Source of the DNA: Hyphomicrobium sp. ghe19
GTDB lineage: Bacteria > Pseudomonadota > Alphaproteobacteria > Rhizobiales > Hyphomicrobiaceae
Length of the DNA: 64,000 nt
Direction of reading: 5' to 3'
NCBI RefSeq assembly: GCF_902712875.1
Contig: NZ_LR743509.1
Coordinates: 3,610,001-3,674,000 of the forward strand
Shown: positions 1-7,625 of the stretch, one piece after another
Layout: every line of letters begins with the position of its first letter
Position numbering within the stretch: position 1 is the first letter of the stretch
Notes under the pieces: generated by a model
What the model saw: the letters and a program-made list of their open reading frames with translations, nothing else
The model's database searches: none
What the model was told of the DNA's origin: nothing
Program-made: the position numbers and the translations under genes

Positions 1-1
1 C

Positions 2-907
2 GGCAATGCCCGCGTGAGCGTCGAGAAGCTCCATTTCAAGAACATGTCGATCGGCAAGTCGTCCGTCGACGTTGCCGTGAAAAACCTCGCTATGCAGGCG
101 AAATTCAACGATGTCGCGCTTTACAAGGGGCATGGCAGCGGCGTCCTCGCCGTCAACGGATCGGGCGGAAACGCGAACGTGGCCGCGAACTTCAAGCTCG
201 ATAACGTTTCGGCGTTGCCGTTCCTCAAGGATGCTGCAAATTTCGGCTGGGTTTCGGGCAACGCCAATGTCGCCCTGCAGCTCTCTGCAGACGGCGCGAA
301 CCAACTGCAGCTGATCGAAAGCCTCAACGGAACAGCCGGCTTCCAATTCGCGGACGGCGCCGTCGTTGGCTTCAATCTGCCCGGCGCCATACACGGGCTC
401 ACCCAAGGCAACCTCGGTGCGCTCAAAACGTCGCCGTCGGAAAAGACCGACTTCACCGCGCTCGGCGCCTCGTTCACGATTACCAACGGCGTCGCGCAGA
501 ACCAGGATCTGCAGCTCATCAGCCCGATGCTGAGGGTGACCGGCGCGGGCACGGTCCGCATGCCGGAGCGGACGGTCGATTATACGGTCAGGCCGAAGCT
601 CATCGCTTCGGCGGAGCCCCAGAAAGGCAACGCCGAGGCATCCGGAATTGAAATTCCGGTCCACATCACTGGCTCCTGGGACAACCCTTCCTACCGGCCC
701 GATTTCAAGGCCGTGCTGTCGGATCAGGATAAGACCGTCGAGACGATCAAGCAGATCGGCAAAAAGTTCAAAGGCAAGAATCCGAACGAGATCGTCGATC
801 AGCTCTTCGGCAAAAAGGCCGACGAGGATCCGACGAGCCCAGCTGCGACCAACAAGAAGAAAGCCAAAGATCTGCTCAACAAGTTCCTCGGCAAACAGGA
901 CCAGTGA
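2..907 (+). CDS. AsmA-family protein, C-terminal part (5' end outside window)
   Basis: The reading frame is already open at the left edge, so only about the last 301 residues are present and the true start lies upstream. The protein shows the alternating short beta-strand pattern of the AsmA C-terminal region. A typical AsmA_2-like block runs from 'NANVALQLSADG' through 'LNGTAGFQFADGAVVGFNL' to 'VTGAGTVRMPERTVDYTVRPKL', followed by 'IPVHITGSWDNPSYRPDF'. The tail is lysine-rich (KKAKDLLNKFLGKQ). AsmA-like proteins sit in the cell envelope and are linked to outer-membrane biogenesis and lipid transport. That role is inferred from the family. Full length and any N-terminal membrane anchor cannot be judged here. 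Confidence 0.85.
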   Translation, partial: GNARVSVEKLHFKNMSIGKSSVDVAVKNLAMQAKFNDVALYKGHGSGVLAVNGSGGNANVAANFKLDNVSALPFLKDAANFGWVSGNANVALQLSADGANQLQLIESLNGTAGFQFADGAVVGFNLPGAIHGLTQGNLGALKTSPSEKTDFTALGASFTITNGVAQNQDLQLISPMLRVTGAGTVRMPERTVDYTVRPKLIASAEPQKGNAEASGIEIPVHITGSWDNPSYRPDFKAVLSDQDKTVETIKQIGKKFKGKNPNEIVDQLFGKKADEDPTSPAATNKKKAKDLLNKFLGKQDQ

Positions 908-1149
908 GCTGCACGATTGTCGCGTTTCGATCGCTCGATCGGAGTGTTGTTTTATCTTCGGTTAAGTCGATGGAACACCAGCACGAAAAAAAATCCGCAT
1001 AGGGGGCAAAAAGATCTTGCGTAGGGGGGGCGTTGGCCTCATATGCACCCTCTCTCGTCTGTCCACCTGCCAACATGGTCGAGGTTTTCCAGAACCAATG
1101 AGGTAAGGAGCGGGCGAGTCAAACCTATCTGCTGGTTGGGGAGGGTCAC

Positions 1150-1704
1150 ATGGCCTTTAATGACACCCTCTTCCAATTGGGGATGGACTTGACTCGTTCA
1201 AGCACCGCCCAAGAGGAAGATTTTTCGCGCGCTGCGTTCAACACGGAAGTAGAAGACTCGACGAGTCCGCCTACTGGACAAAGCGTAAATAGTGCAGGGA
1301 CTACGATCTTTATCGATCTCCACGGCGCCAAGCGCCTCGACGACGTCAAGTCGGCCGAGCGTGCGACAAAGCGTGCCGTCGAGAGCTTGGGCCTCAAGCT
1401 CAAGAGCCTCCACCTCGATCGCGTCGCCGGCGGCGGCGTATCGGGTGTCGCGGTCTTGGGCTCCGGGCACCTGTCTTTGCAGGCTTGCTCGCGGAGCGGC
1501 TTTGCCGCCGTCGACGCGCGCGGTTGTACGGGACTGAAGCCGGCATCGGCTTTGCTCGCACTCGCCGAAGCGTTCGGCGCGCGCGAGGCTGTCATCCGGC
1601 GGGAGCGGACACTGTCCGACCTGACCGTGCCTGCCCTTCGCGTCGTGCCCAGAGCACCGCGTAAGGCTCAGCGCCAGAAGGCTCAAGCGAAGAAAGCGGC
1701 TTAA
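1150..1704 (+). CDS. AdoMet decarboxylase (SpeD)-like protein, apparently catalytically degenerate
   Basis: 184 residues with ATG start and a purine-rich GGGGAGGG a few bases upstream. Residues about 50-150 follow the prokaryotic SpeD/SpeH fold: 'TTIFIDLHGAKRLDD', a helix, 'GVSGVAVLGSGHLSLQ' and 'GFAAVDARGC'. Aligned by eye to the Thermotoga maritima enzyme (Glu62-Ser63 cleavage, His68, Cys83), the pyruvoyl-forming Ser is Gly106, the preceding Glu is Ser105 and the catalytic His is Gln111. Only Cys126 remains. Self-cleavage to a pyruvoyl enzyme therefore looks impossible. There is a 50-residue N-terminal extension without clear features and a basic Ala/Lys tail. The gene is monocistronic and ends in a good terminator. 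Fold assignment is fairly sure; function is unknown, and it should not be read as a polyamine-synthesis enzyme without testing. Confidence 0.75.
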   Translation: MAFNDTLFQLGMDLTRSSTAQEEDFSRAAFNTEVEDSTSPPTGQSVNSAGTTIFIDLHGAKRLDDVKSAERATKRAVESLGLKLKSLHLDRVAGGGVSGVAVLGSGHLSLQACSRSGFAAVDARGCTGLKPASALLALAEAFGAREAVIRRERTLSDLTVPALRVVPRAPRKAQRQKAQAKKAA

Positions 1705-1738
1705 GCCGCTTCGCTCTCTTCAATCCCAGCGATAGTGG

Positions 1739-1768
1739 CCGCGATCGGAACTCTCCGATCGCGGTTTT
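1739..1768 (+). terminator. Rho-independent terminator
   Basis: An 11-bp perfect stem (CCGCGATCGGA / TCCGATCGCGG) with a 4-nt loop is followed by TTTT. It lies 35 bases after the SpeD-like gene and faces the convergent exporter gene. Confidence 0.85.
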
Positions 1769-1825
1769 CAGGCTTGGCCACGCCTCAGCCTTAGCCGGAC
1801 TCAGGCGTTTCGGCTTGGCGACAGC

Positions 1826-3277
1826 TTAGCCAACGTGGCCCTCGCTCAGGCGAGCGACTTCCTTGGCCGGCTCCGCCGCCTTCAGCGCTTCCGTCGGCAA
1901 CATCGAAGCGCCGGCCGATGGCGATAGCTTCCTGAAGAACAGGATCGACGACGCCGACACGAGCGCGATCAAGATGAAGACCGGCGGGAAATGCACCGCA
2001 TCGATGGCAGTGCCTCCGGCGACGCGCTGCATACCTTCCAGCCCCATTGCGGCGATCGTGACGCCGACCGAGCCTGACAGCTCCTGACAGACAACTGCGA
2101 AGCTCGTCGCATTGCTCAATCGCTCCGGCGGTATGTCGGCATAAGCCAGCGTGTTGACGCTCGTGAACTGAAGCGAGCGCGACAGCCCTCCCATTAGAAA
2201 CAGGGCGATGATCAGCACCGGCGAGGTCGTGAGCGAAAACATCGCCGGGAAAGCCGTAAACAAGCTCGCGACGATGGCATTCACCATCAGCACGCGCCTG
2301 AAACCGTAGCGCTTGATGATCGTGGCGGCCTGGGTCTTCATGAAGATGGCGCCGATGCCGGTTGCGAACGTCATCAGCCCCGACTGAAACGCCGTCATTC
2401 CAAAACCCGATTGGAACAGCAGCGGCAGCAGGAAGGGACCAGCTCCGAGACCCGTGCGGAAAAGAAAGCCGCCGAGGACGCTCGCTCGATATGTCGGGAT
2501 CGCAAGCAAGCGGAAATCGATGATGGGCGTGGGCACGCTGAAGGCGTGCCAGACGTAAGCGCCGAGCAGTGCTGCACCGGCAGCCGTGATCAGGAACACC
2601 GTTTCGGGTCCGACGATGCCGAGGCCCATCAGCGTGATGCCGGTCAAGAACATCGACAGACCTGGGCCGATCAACAGGAAGCCGCGCAAGTCGAAGGTGT
2701 TCGACGTTTTTTCACGCACGTCTGGAATGAAACGGGTGATCAGCACGAGCCCGAGAAGCGCGACCGGAATATTGATCCAGAAGATCCAGCGCCAATTGAA
2801 GTACGTCGTGATGAAGCCGCCGAGCGGGGGCCCGAGAACCGGTCCGACAAGCGCCGGTACGGTTAACCAGGCGATGGCGTTGATCATGTCCGACCTCGGG
2901 ATCGTGCGGAGCACGATCAGGCGGCCGACCGGGGTCATCATTGCTCCGCCGATACCCTGGAGGATGCGGGCAGCAACGAGCGTGCCGAGATCCGTTGAAA
3001 GGCCGCAGGCAATGGAGCCGGCCGCGAACACCACCATCGCAGCGCGAAAGATGTTCTTGGCGCCGAAGCGGTCCGCCATCCAGCCCGACGCGGGGATGAA
3101 AACAGCAAGCGCCAAGAGATAAGTCGTCAGGGCGAGTTTAAGGTGAATTGGATTGGCGTTCAGATCCTTAGCGATCGCCGGGAGCGAGGTCGCAAGCACC
3201 GTCGCGTCCAGGTTCTCCATGAAAAGAGCCGTGGCCACGATCAGGGGGATGAAGTTGCGTCGGATCAGTTCGGTCAT
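1826..3277 (-). CDS. MFS drug exporter, DHA2 (EmrB/QacA-type) family
   Basis: 483 residues, close to the usual size of 14-helix DHA2 transporters. The first helix carries 'LFMENLDATVLATSLPAIAKDL', the D-x-T/V-x-x-x-x-x-L-P-x-I signature of this family. 'GWMADRFGAKNIFR' is the MFS motif A between helices 2 and 3, and 'VGPVLGPPLGGFI' is the antiporter motif C in helix 5. It is expected to sit in the inner membrane and export hydrophobic compounds with proton counterflow. No adaptor (EmrA-like) gene adjoins it, so it may act alone. The substrate cannot be read from the sequence. The gene is convergent with the SpeD-like gene and divergent from the CoA-transferase. Confidence 0.9.
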   Translation of the reverse strand: MTELIRRNFIPLIVATALFMENLDATVLATSLPAIAKDLNANPIHLKLALTTYLLALAVFIPASGWMADRFGAKNIFRAAMVVFAAGSIACGLSTDLGTLVAARILQGIGGAMMTPVGRLIVLRTIPRSDMINAIAWLTVPALVGPVLGPPLGGFITTYFNWRWIFWINIPVALLGLVLITRFIPDVREKTSNTFDLRGFLLIGPGLSMFLTGITLMGLGIVGPETVFLITAAGAALLGAYVWHAFSVPTPIIDFRLLAIPTYRASVLGGFLFRTGLGAGPFLLPLLFQSGFGMTAFQSGLMTFATGIGAIFMKTQAATIIKRYGFRRVLMVNAIVASLFTAFPAMFSLTTSPVLIIALFLMGGLSRSLQFTSVNTLAYADIPPERLSNATSFAVVCQELSGSVGVTIAAMGLEGMQRVAGGTAIDAVHFPPVFILIALVSASSILFFRKLSPSAGASMLPTEALKAAEPAKEVARLSEGHVG

Positions 3278-3384
3278 CGCGGGTGTCTAGCATCCTAACG
3301 CTTCCCGGCCAGCCTTTCCGGCGTGCGGCTTACGCAGGTCTCGAATGCGGAAAGGTGCGGCATAAGCCCCTCGCCACCCCTCGG

Positions 3385-3396
3385 ATAGGTACCTAT
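3385..3396. promoter_or_regulatory. 12-bp perfect palindrome upstream of CoA-transferase
   Basis: ATAGGTACCTAT reads the same on both strands and lies in the 282-bp gap between the divergent exporter and CoA-transferase genes. It could be a repressor operator. No regulator gene is adjacent, so this is only a candidate. Confidence 0.3.
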
Positions 3397-3559
3397 TACC
3401 CCCTTGAGTGGTGCATGCCCATTCGAGCTAAGCTATGCGCGAATGGCGGTCCGGCCGACAATCCGGTGTCCGACATAAAACAAAACAACAGCACGGCCTC
3501 TACAGAGACCGCTCGAAGTCTCATCGAAGCCTGGACTGTGACTCGGGGAAACGCATCGC

Positions 3560-5503
3560 ATGTCTACCAATAAGGTCATTTCGGCTGACGAAGCTATCGC
3601 CCTCATTGGCGAAGGCGCTGTGGTTACGACAACGGGTTTTGTCCAGAGCTGCATTCCGGAGGCGCTGCACGCAGCCCTCGAGAAGCGCTTCGTCGAGACA
3701 GGAGCGCCGCGCGATCTCACGTTGATCATGTGCGCAGGCGCCGGCGACAGCAAAGGGCTCGGCACCGGCCGGCTCCATCACGAAGGCCTGTTGAAACGTG
3801 TCATCGCCGCGAACTTCGGGCGCATGCCTAAGGTTGCGCAGGCTGCCCAGGAAGACAAAATCCAGGGTTACAACCTTCCCCAAGGCGTCATTTCCAAACT
3901 CTATCGCAGCTGTGCATCCGGCAGCCCTGGTCTTTTCACTCGCGTCGGCCTCCATACCTATGTCGATCCGCGCCTGGGCGGCGGCAAAGTGAACACGCGG
4001 ACCAAAGAGGATCTCGTCAAGCTCGTCGAGGTCGATGGCAAGGAGTGGCTGTTCTATAAGGCGACCCCGATCAACGTCGCTCTCATCCGTGCGACGAGCG
4101 CCGATCCGCAAGGCAATCTCAGCATGGAAAGGGAAGCGCTGACGCTCGACGTTCTGGCGCAGGCCATGGCGGCGCACAACAACGGCGGCATCGTCATCGC
4201 TCAGGTCGAGCGCATTGTCGCCGAGGGCTCGATCAAGCCGAAGGACGTGAAGGTTCCGGGCATCCTGGTCGATTGCGTCGTTGTTGCCGATCCGCCCGAG
4301 ATGCATCGCATGAACTACGGCGTCATGTATGACCCGGGTCTTGCAGGCGAAGTGCGCGTCACCGTCGACAGCCTGCCGACGATGGAACTCGACGAACGCA
4401 AGATCATCGCGCGCCGCGCCTCATTCGAGCTGCCGCCGAACGGCGTCATCAATCTCGGCGTCGGGGCGCCGGACGGCGTTGCGAACGTCGCCAACGAAGA
4501 GAAGGTGACGCCCTACCTCGTCATGACGACGGAAGCGGGCGCGGTCGGCGGCGTGCTTGCGGGCGGTTCGAGCTTCGGCTCATCAGCCAATGCGCATTCG
4601 ATCCTCGATCAGAACCAGATGTTCGACTTCTATCACGGCGGCGGCCTCGATCTCACTTGCCTCGGCATGGCGGAATGCGACAGCCTCGGCAACGTCAACA
4701 CGAGCAAGTTCGGCGGCAAGCTCAACGGCTGCGGCGGGTTTATCGACATCTCGCAGAACGCACGCGCAGTCGTTTTCGCGGGGACGTTCACCGCCGGCGG
4801 CCTTCAAGTCGCGATCGAGGACGGCAAGCTGCGCATCGTCAAGGAAGGACGCGCGCGCAAATTCGTGAAGCAGGTCGAGCAGGTGACGTTCTCGGGCCAG
4901 TACGCCGCGCAGAAGGCGCAGCCCGTTATCTATGTCACCGAGCGTTGCGTCTTCCAGCTGACCGATCACGGCCTCGAACTGATCGAAGTGGCGCCCGGCA
5001 TCGATATCGATCGGGATATCCTTGCACACATGGCGTTCAAGCCGCACATCCACTCGCCTGTGACGATGAACCCGCGTCTTTTCCTCGATCAGCCGATGGA
5101 TCTGCTGGCCGATCTCTTGAACAAGAACCTCAAGGACCGCGTCAGCTTCGACTCCAAGCAGAAGATCCTCAACCTCAATCTCGAAGGCTGGAGCGTCCGC
5201 AAGAAGGCCGATATCGCGGACTTGAAGAAGGTGATCGTCGAAGCCTGCGAGGCAATCGGCGGCCGCGTCAATGTCGTCATCAATCAGGCCAGCTGCCGGA
5301 TCGCCGAGGATCTCTACGACGAATACGCCGATATGGTCGCATACGTTACAAAGCACCACTATGGCCGCTCCGCCCGCTATGCGACGAGCGCGCTTACCCG
5401 GCAGAAACTGCTGGAAGCACTGAGACGGCGCGGACTCGATACGCACGTCTTCGCGAACGCGGCCGAAGCGTACGACTTCCTTCAGCGCGAAGCGGCGGAA
5501 TAG
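3560..5503 (+). CDS. Acyl-CoA:carboxylate CoA-transferase (family I) with C-terminal extension
   Basis: 647 residues. Residues 1 to about 520 match family I CoA-transferases of the YdiF / propionate-CoA-transferase type, with alpha-like and beta-like halves on one chain. The second half carries 'TTEAGAVGGVLAGGSSFG', in which Glu325 fits the catalytic glutamate that forms the CoA thioester intermediate. 'FYHGGGLDLTCLGMAECDSLGNVN' follows as in the family. These cytosolic enzymes move CoA between short-chain acids. The last 120 residues or so (from 'RVSFDSKQKILNLNLEGW' on) exceed the usual 520-530 residue length and look like a separate small alpha/beta domain that I cannot name. Family is sure; the CoA donor and acceptor are not. 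Confidence 0.9.
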   Translation: MSTNKVISADEAIALIGEGAVVTTTGFVQSCIPEALHAALEKRFVETGAPRDLTLIMCAGAGDSKGLGTGRLHHEGLLKRVIAANFGRMPKVAQAAQEDKIQGYNLPQGVISKLYRSCASGSPGLFTRVGLHTYVDPRLGGGKVNTRTKEDLVKLVEVDGKEWLFYKATPINVALIRATSADPQGNLSMEREALTLDVLAQAMAAHNNGGIVIAQVERIVAEGSIKPKDVKVPGILVDCVVVADPPEMHRMNYGVMYDPGLAGEVRVTVDSLPTMELDERKIIARRASFELPPNGVINLGVGAPDGVANVANEEKVTPYLVMTTEAGAVGGVLAGGSSFGSSANAHSILDQNQMFDFYHGGGLDLTCLGMAECDSLGNVNTSKFGGKLNGCGGFIDISQNARAVVFAGTFTAGGLQVAIEDGKLRIVKEGRARKFVKQVEQVTFSGQYAAQKAQPVIYVTERCVFQLTDHGLELIEVAPGIDIDRDILAHMAFKPHIHSPVTMNPRLFLDQPMDLLADLLNKNLKDRVSFDSKQKILNLNLEGWSVRKKADIADLKKVIVEACEAIGGRVNVVINQASCRIAEDLYDEYADMVAYVTKHHYGRSARYATSALTRQKLLEALRRRGLDTHVFANAAEAYDFLQREAAE

Positions 5504-5521
5504 ACGTCAGCCAGCGGATCA

Positions 5522-5552
5522 TCATCGTTCGGTAGATTTGACCGAACGATGA
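5522..5552. terminator. Strong hairpin after the CoA-transferase gene
   Basis: A 12-bp perfect inverted repeat (TCATCGTTCGGT / ACCGAACGATGA) has a 7-nt loop and lies 18 bases after the stop codon. There is no T-run, so it may stabilise the mRNA end or bind a protein rather than terminate intrinsically. Confidence 0.5.
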
Positions 5553-5646
5553 CGCATGCCTGGAATGCGCCGCAGTGCTGTGCGGGACTTGATGGACGTG
5601 AGGCTCGTCGCCATTTGTTCGCGACCTCAATTCCTCGGGTGCAATC

Positions 5647-6663
5647 ATGGAACACAGCATTTTTTGGGTTCTCGACGATACGGGCATCGAACGCGACGGC
5701 GGCCGCCAAGACGGCGTTCAGCGCAATGACGTCGCGCTCATGGACGCCTACAGCAACGCCGTCGTCGATGTCGTCGACACGGTGTCTCCGACCGTCGTGC
5801 ATGTCCAGGTTCGCAGCTCGCGCGGCGGACGTACGGGGCAAGGCTCTGGCAGCGGCGTCATCGTTTCCCCGGACGGTCTCGTGCTGACCAACAATCACGT
5901 CATCGACGGCGCGCAATCGATCACGCTCGCGCAAGGCGACGGCCAACGATTCGGCGCGCGCCTCGTCGGGCGCGATCCCGATACTGATATCGCCGTGTTG
6001 CGCGCGGAGACCACGGAGCGGCTGAAGTTTGCGCGGCTGGCCGATTCCAAGAAGCTTCGCCCTGGGCAGATCGCCATCGCGATCGGCAATCCGCTCGGCT
6101 TCCAGTCAACGGTGACGGCCGGCATCATCAGCGCGGTCGGACGGTCGTTGCGCGCCGAGAACGGTCGCCTCATCGACGACGTCATCCAGACGGACGCCGC
6201 GCTCAACCCCGGCAACTCCGGAGGTCCGCTCGTCAATTCGTCCGGTCACGTCATCGGCATAAACACCGCGACCATCATGGGTGCGCAGGGGCTCTGCTTC
6301 GCTGTCGCATCGAATACGGCTGAATATGTGCTGACGCAGATCCTAAGCCACGGCCGCGTCCGCCGTGGCGTGATGGGCATCGTTGCCGAACACGTTGTGC
6401 TGCCGCAGCGCATCCGGCACGCGCTTGGGCTCACGCAAGCGGGCGCGATCGGTATTCGCAGCGTGCAGAACAATGGCCCGGCGGAGGCTGCGGGACTGAT
6501 GGCAGGCGATATTCTGATCGCGGTCGACGGCGTCGCCATTGCCGGTGTCGACGATGTTGCTCGCGTTCTCGATGCCGGCCGCATCGGTCAGAAGGCGATC
6601 CTTACGGTCCTGCGTGCTGGAGAAAAGCTCGAGTTTTCGATCGTTCCGGAAGAGCGGAGTTAG
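5647..6663 (+). CDS. HtrA/DegP-like trypsin-family serine protease with one PDZ domain
   Basis: 338 residues. The S1C protease domain has all three catalytic residues: His84 in 'TNNHVID', Asp114 in 'DPDTDIAVL' and Ser191 in 'NPGNSGGPLVN'. One PDZ domain follows at about residues 240-335 ('GAIGIRSVQNNGPAEAAGLMAGDILIAVDGVAI'). DegP has two PDZ domains; DegS-type proteins have one. HtrA proteins are normally exported, but the first 40 residues here are polar and charged, with no signal peptide or membrane anchor visible at this ATG. The region upstream in frame does not supply one that I can see. It is either a cytoplasmic form or a mis-placed start. Protease identity is sure, location is not. 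Confidence 0.9.
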   Translation: MEHSIFWVLDDTGIERDGGRQDGVQRNDVALMDAYSNAVVDVVDTVSPTVVHVQVRSSRGGRTGQGSGSGVIVSPDGLVLTNNHVIDGAQSITLAQGDGQRFGARLVGRDPDTDIAVLRAETTERLKFARLADSKKLRPGQIAIAIGNPLGFQSTVTAGIISAVGRSLRAENGRLIDDVIQTDAALNPGNSGGPLVNSSGHVIGINTATIMGAQGLCFAVASNTAEYVLTQILSHGRVRRGVMGIVAEHVVLPQRIRHALGLTQAGAIGIRSVQNNGPAEAAGLMAGDILIAVDGVAIAGVDDVARVLDAGRIGQKAILTVLRAGEKLEFSIVPEERS

Positions 6664-6675
6664 ACTTCTTTGGTG

Positions 6676-6716
6676 GCGCACGGCGACTCCGCTACGCGGA
6701 GCCGGCCGCCGTGCGT
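6676..6716. repeat. 41-nt palindromic (REP-like) hairpin element, copy 1
   Basis: The outer arms are GCGCACGGCG / CGCCGTGCGT, and the inner arms are CTCCGC / GCGGAG around TAC. The layout and length equal the two elements at 12223-12263 and 12282-12322, with the shared core GAGCCGGCCG, while arm bases differ in compensating pairs. It lies 12 bases after the HtrA-like gene and just before the convergent AHSA1 gene. Confidence 0.7.
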
Positions 6717-6737
6717 GAGGGCTAGCGCTGTTGTGGC

Positions 6738-7196
6738 CTATTCATGCGAACACGGACTTTGACCGCCAAGCGCCTCGCCAGTCTCGAGCATGCTCTTCAG
6801 GCTAGACAGAATCTTCGGCCAACCGCCCGAAACGCTTTGAATGAGTTTCGAAGCAGGTTTGTCGATCTCATGCACGACGGTGAGCTTCACTGATTCCGGG
6901 GTCGGCTCGAGTTCGATCGTGCAAACCGAATAACCCTCCGCCTTGAGCTCAGGGCTGAATTCACTTCGCCATTTGATCACAATACGCTTCGGCTTCTCGA
7001 TTTCGATAATTTCGCCCTCGTCGGCAATGCGTTGGTCGGGAAGGACCATTTTCCACGAAGCGCCCTTCGTCCATTCACTCTCGAGTATCGCGCCGAACCA
7101 ATAGATTCGGGTGAATTCCGGCTTTTGAAGCGCGTCCCACAATTTCTCGGGCGTGGTGCGGATGTACGTGACGTACACAAACCGATCATTTGTCAT
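6738..7196 (-). CDS. AHSA1/START-like (SRPBCC) domain protein
   Basis: 152 residues from ATG at 7196. This start overlaps the end of the upstream ArsR gene by 11 bases, which fits translational coupling. A longer frame to 7229 would add 11 residues. The sequence has the SRPBCC pattern: 'YVTYIRTTPEKLWDALQKPEFTRIYWFG' near the start, then 'SEWTKGASWKMV', 'EIIEIEKPKRIVIKWRSEF', and a long C-terminal helix around 'SGWPKILSSLKSMLETG'. Members bind hydrophobic ligands or partner proteins in the cytoplasm. ArsR-AHSA1 pairs are common in bacteria and usually autoregulated, but the ligand is rarely known. Confidence 0.9.
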   Translation of the reverse strand: MTNDRFVYVTYIRTTPEKLWDALQKPEFTRIYWFGAILESEWTKGASWKMVLPDQRIADEGEIIEIEKPKRIVIKWRSEFSPELKAEGYSVCTIELEPTPESVKLTVVHEIDKPASKLIQSVSGGWPKILSSLKSMLETGEALGGQSPCSHE

Positions 7197-7512
7197 CGTG
7201 CTTTCCTTCCAGGTTTTTCTTGAGTTCATTCAGCGCCCGCAAACGCGAGCGCTCGAACTTTCCGATCCAGCGATCGGCGATTTCGAAGATCGGAACGGGA
7301 TTGAGAAAATGCAGCTTTTCGCGGCCTTCCTTGCGCGTCGCGATCAGGTTCGCCTCTTCCAGGATGGAAAGATGCTTCGTGACCGCTTGACGCGACATGT
7401 CGTGCCCTTCGCAAAGCTCGCTTAGCGTCTGGCCGTTGCGCGCATAAAGCCTGTCGAGAATTTCTCGACGGACCGGATCGGCAAGTGCCTTGAAAACCGC
7501 ATCCACGCTCAT
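7186..7512 (-). CDS. ArsR-family winged-helix transcriptional regulator
   Basis: 108 residues. The sequence reads as one compact winged helix-turn-helix: 'MSVDAVFKALADPVRREILDRL' (N-terminal helices), 'QTLSELCEGHDMSRQAVTKHLSILEEANLI' (helix-turn-helix) and 'TRKEGREKLHFLNP' (wing). The metal-binding ELCVCDL motif of metal-sensing ArsR proteins is absent ('ELCEGHDMS' has one Cys only), so it more likely belongs to the group paired with SRPBCC proteins. It is the first gene of the two-gene operon and probably represses it. Confidence 0.93.
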   Translation of the reverse strand: MSVDAVFKALADPVRREILDRLYARNGQTLSELCEGHDMSRQAVTKHLSILEEANLIATRKEGREKLHFLNPVPIFEIADRWIGKFERSRLRALNELKKNLEGKHDDK

Positions 7513-7625
7513 GACCTAAATATGCAACCTTTTGGTTGCCTGTCAAGTGACAAGCTTTCTGCGGCTGGAGAGCCGCGATAAATCAATCTGTGATGATGCG
7601 CGCTTGGATAGCTACTCGCGCGTCA

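Noticed and set aside
3521..4306. Minus-strand open frame inside the CoA-transferase gene
   Set aside because: Shadow of the real gene; no ribosome site or domain.
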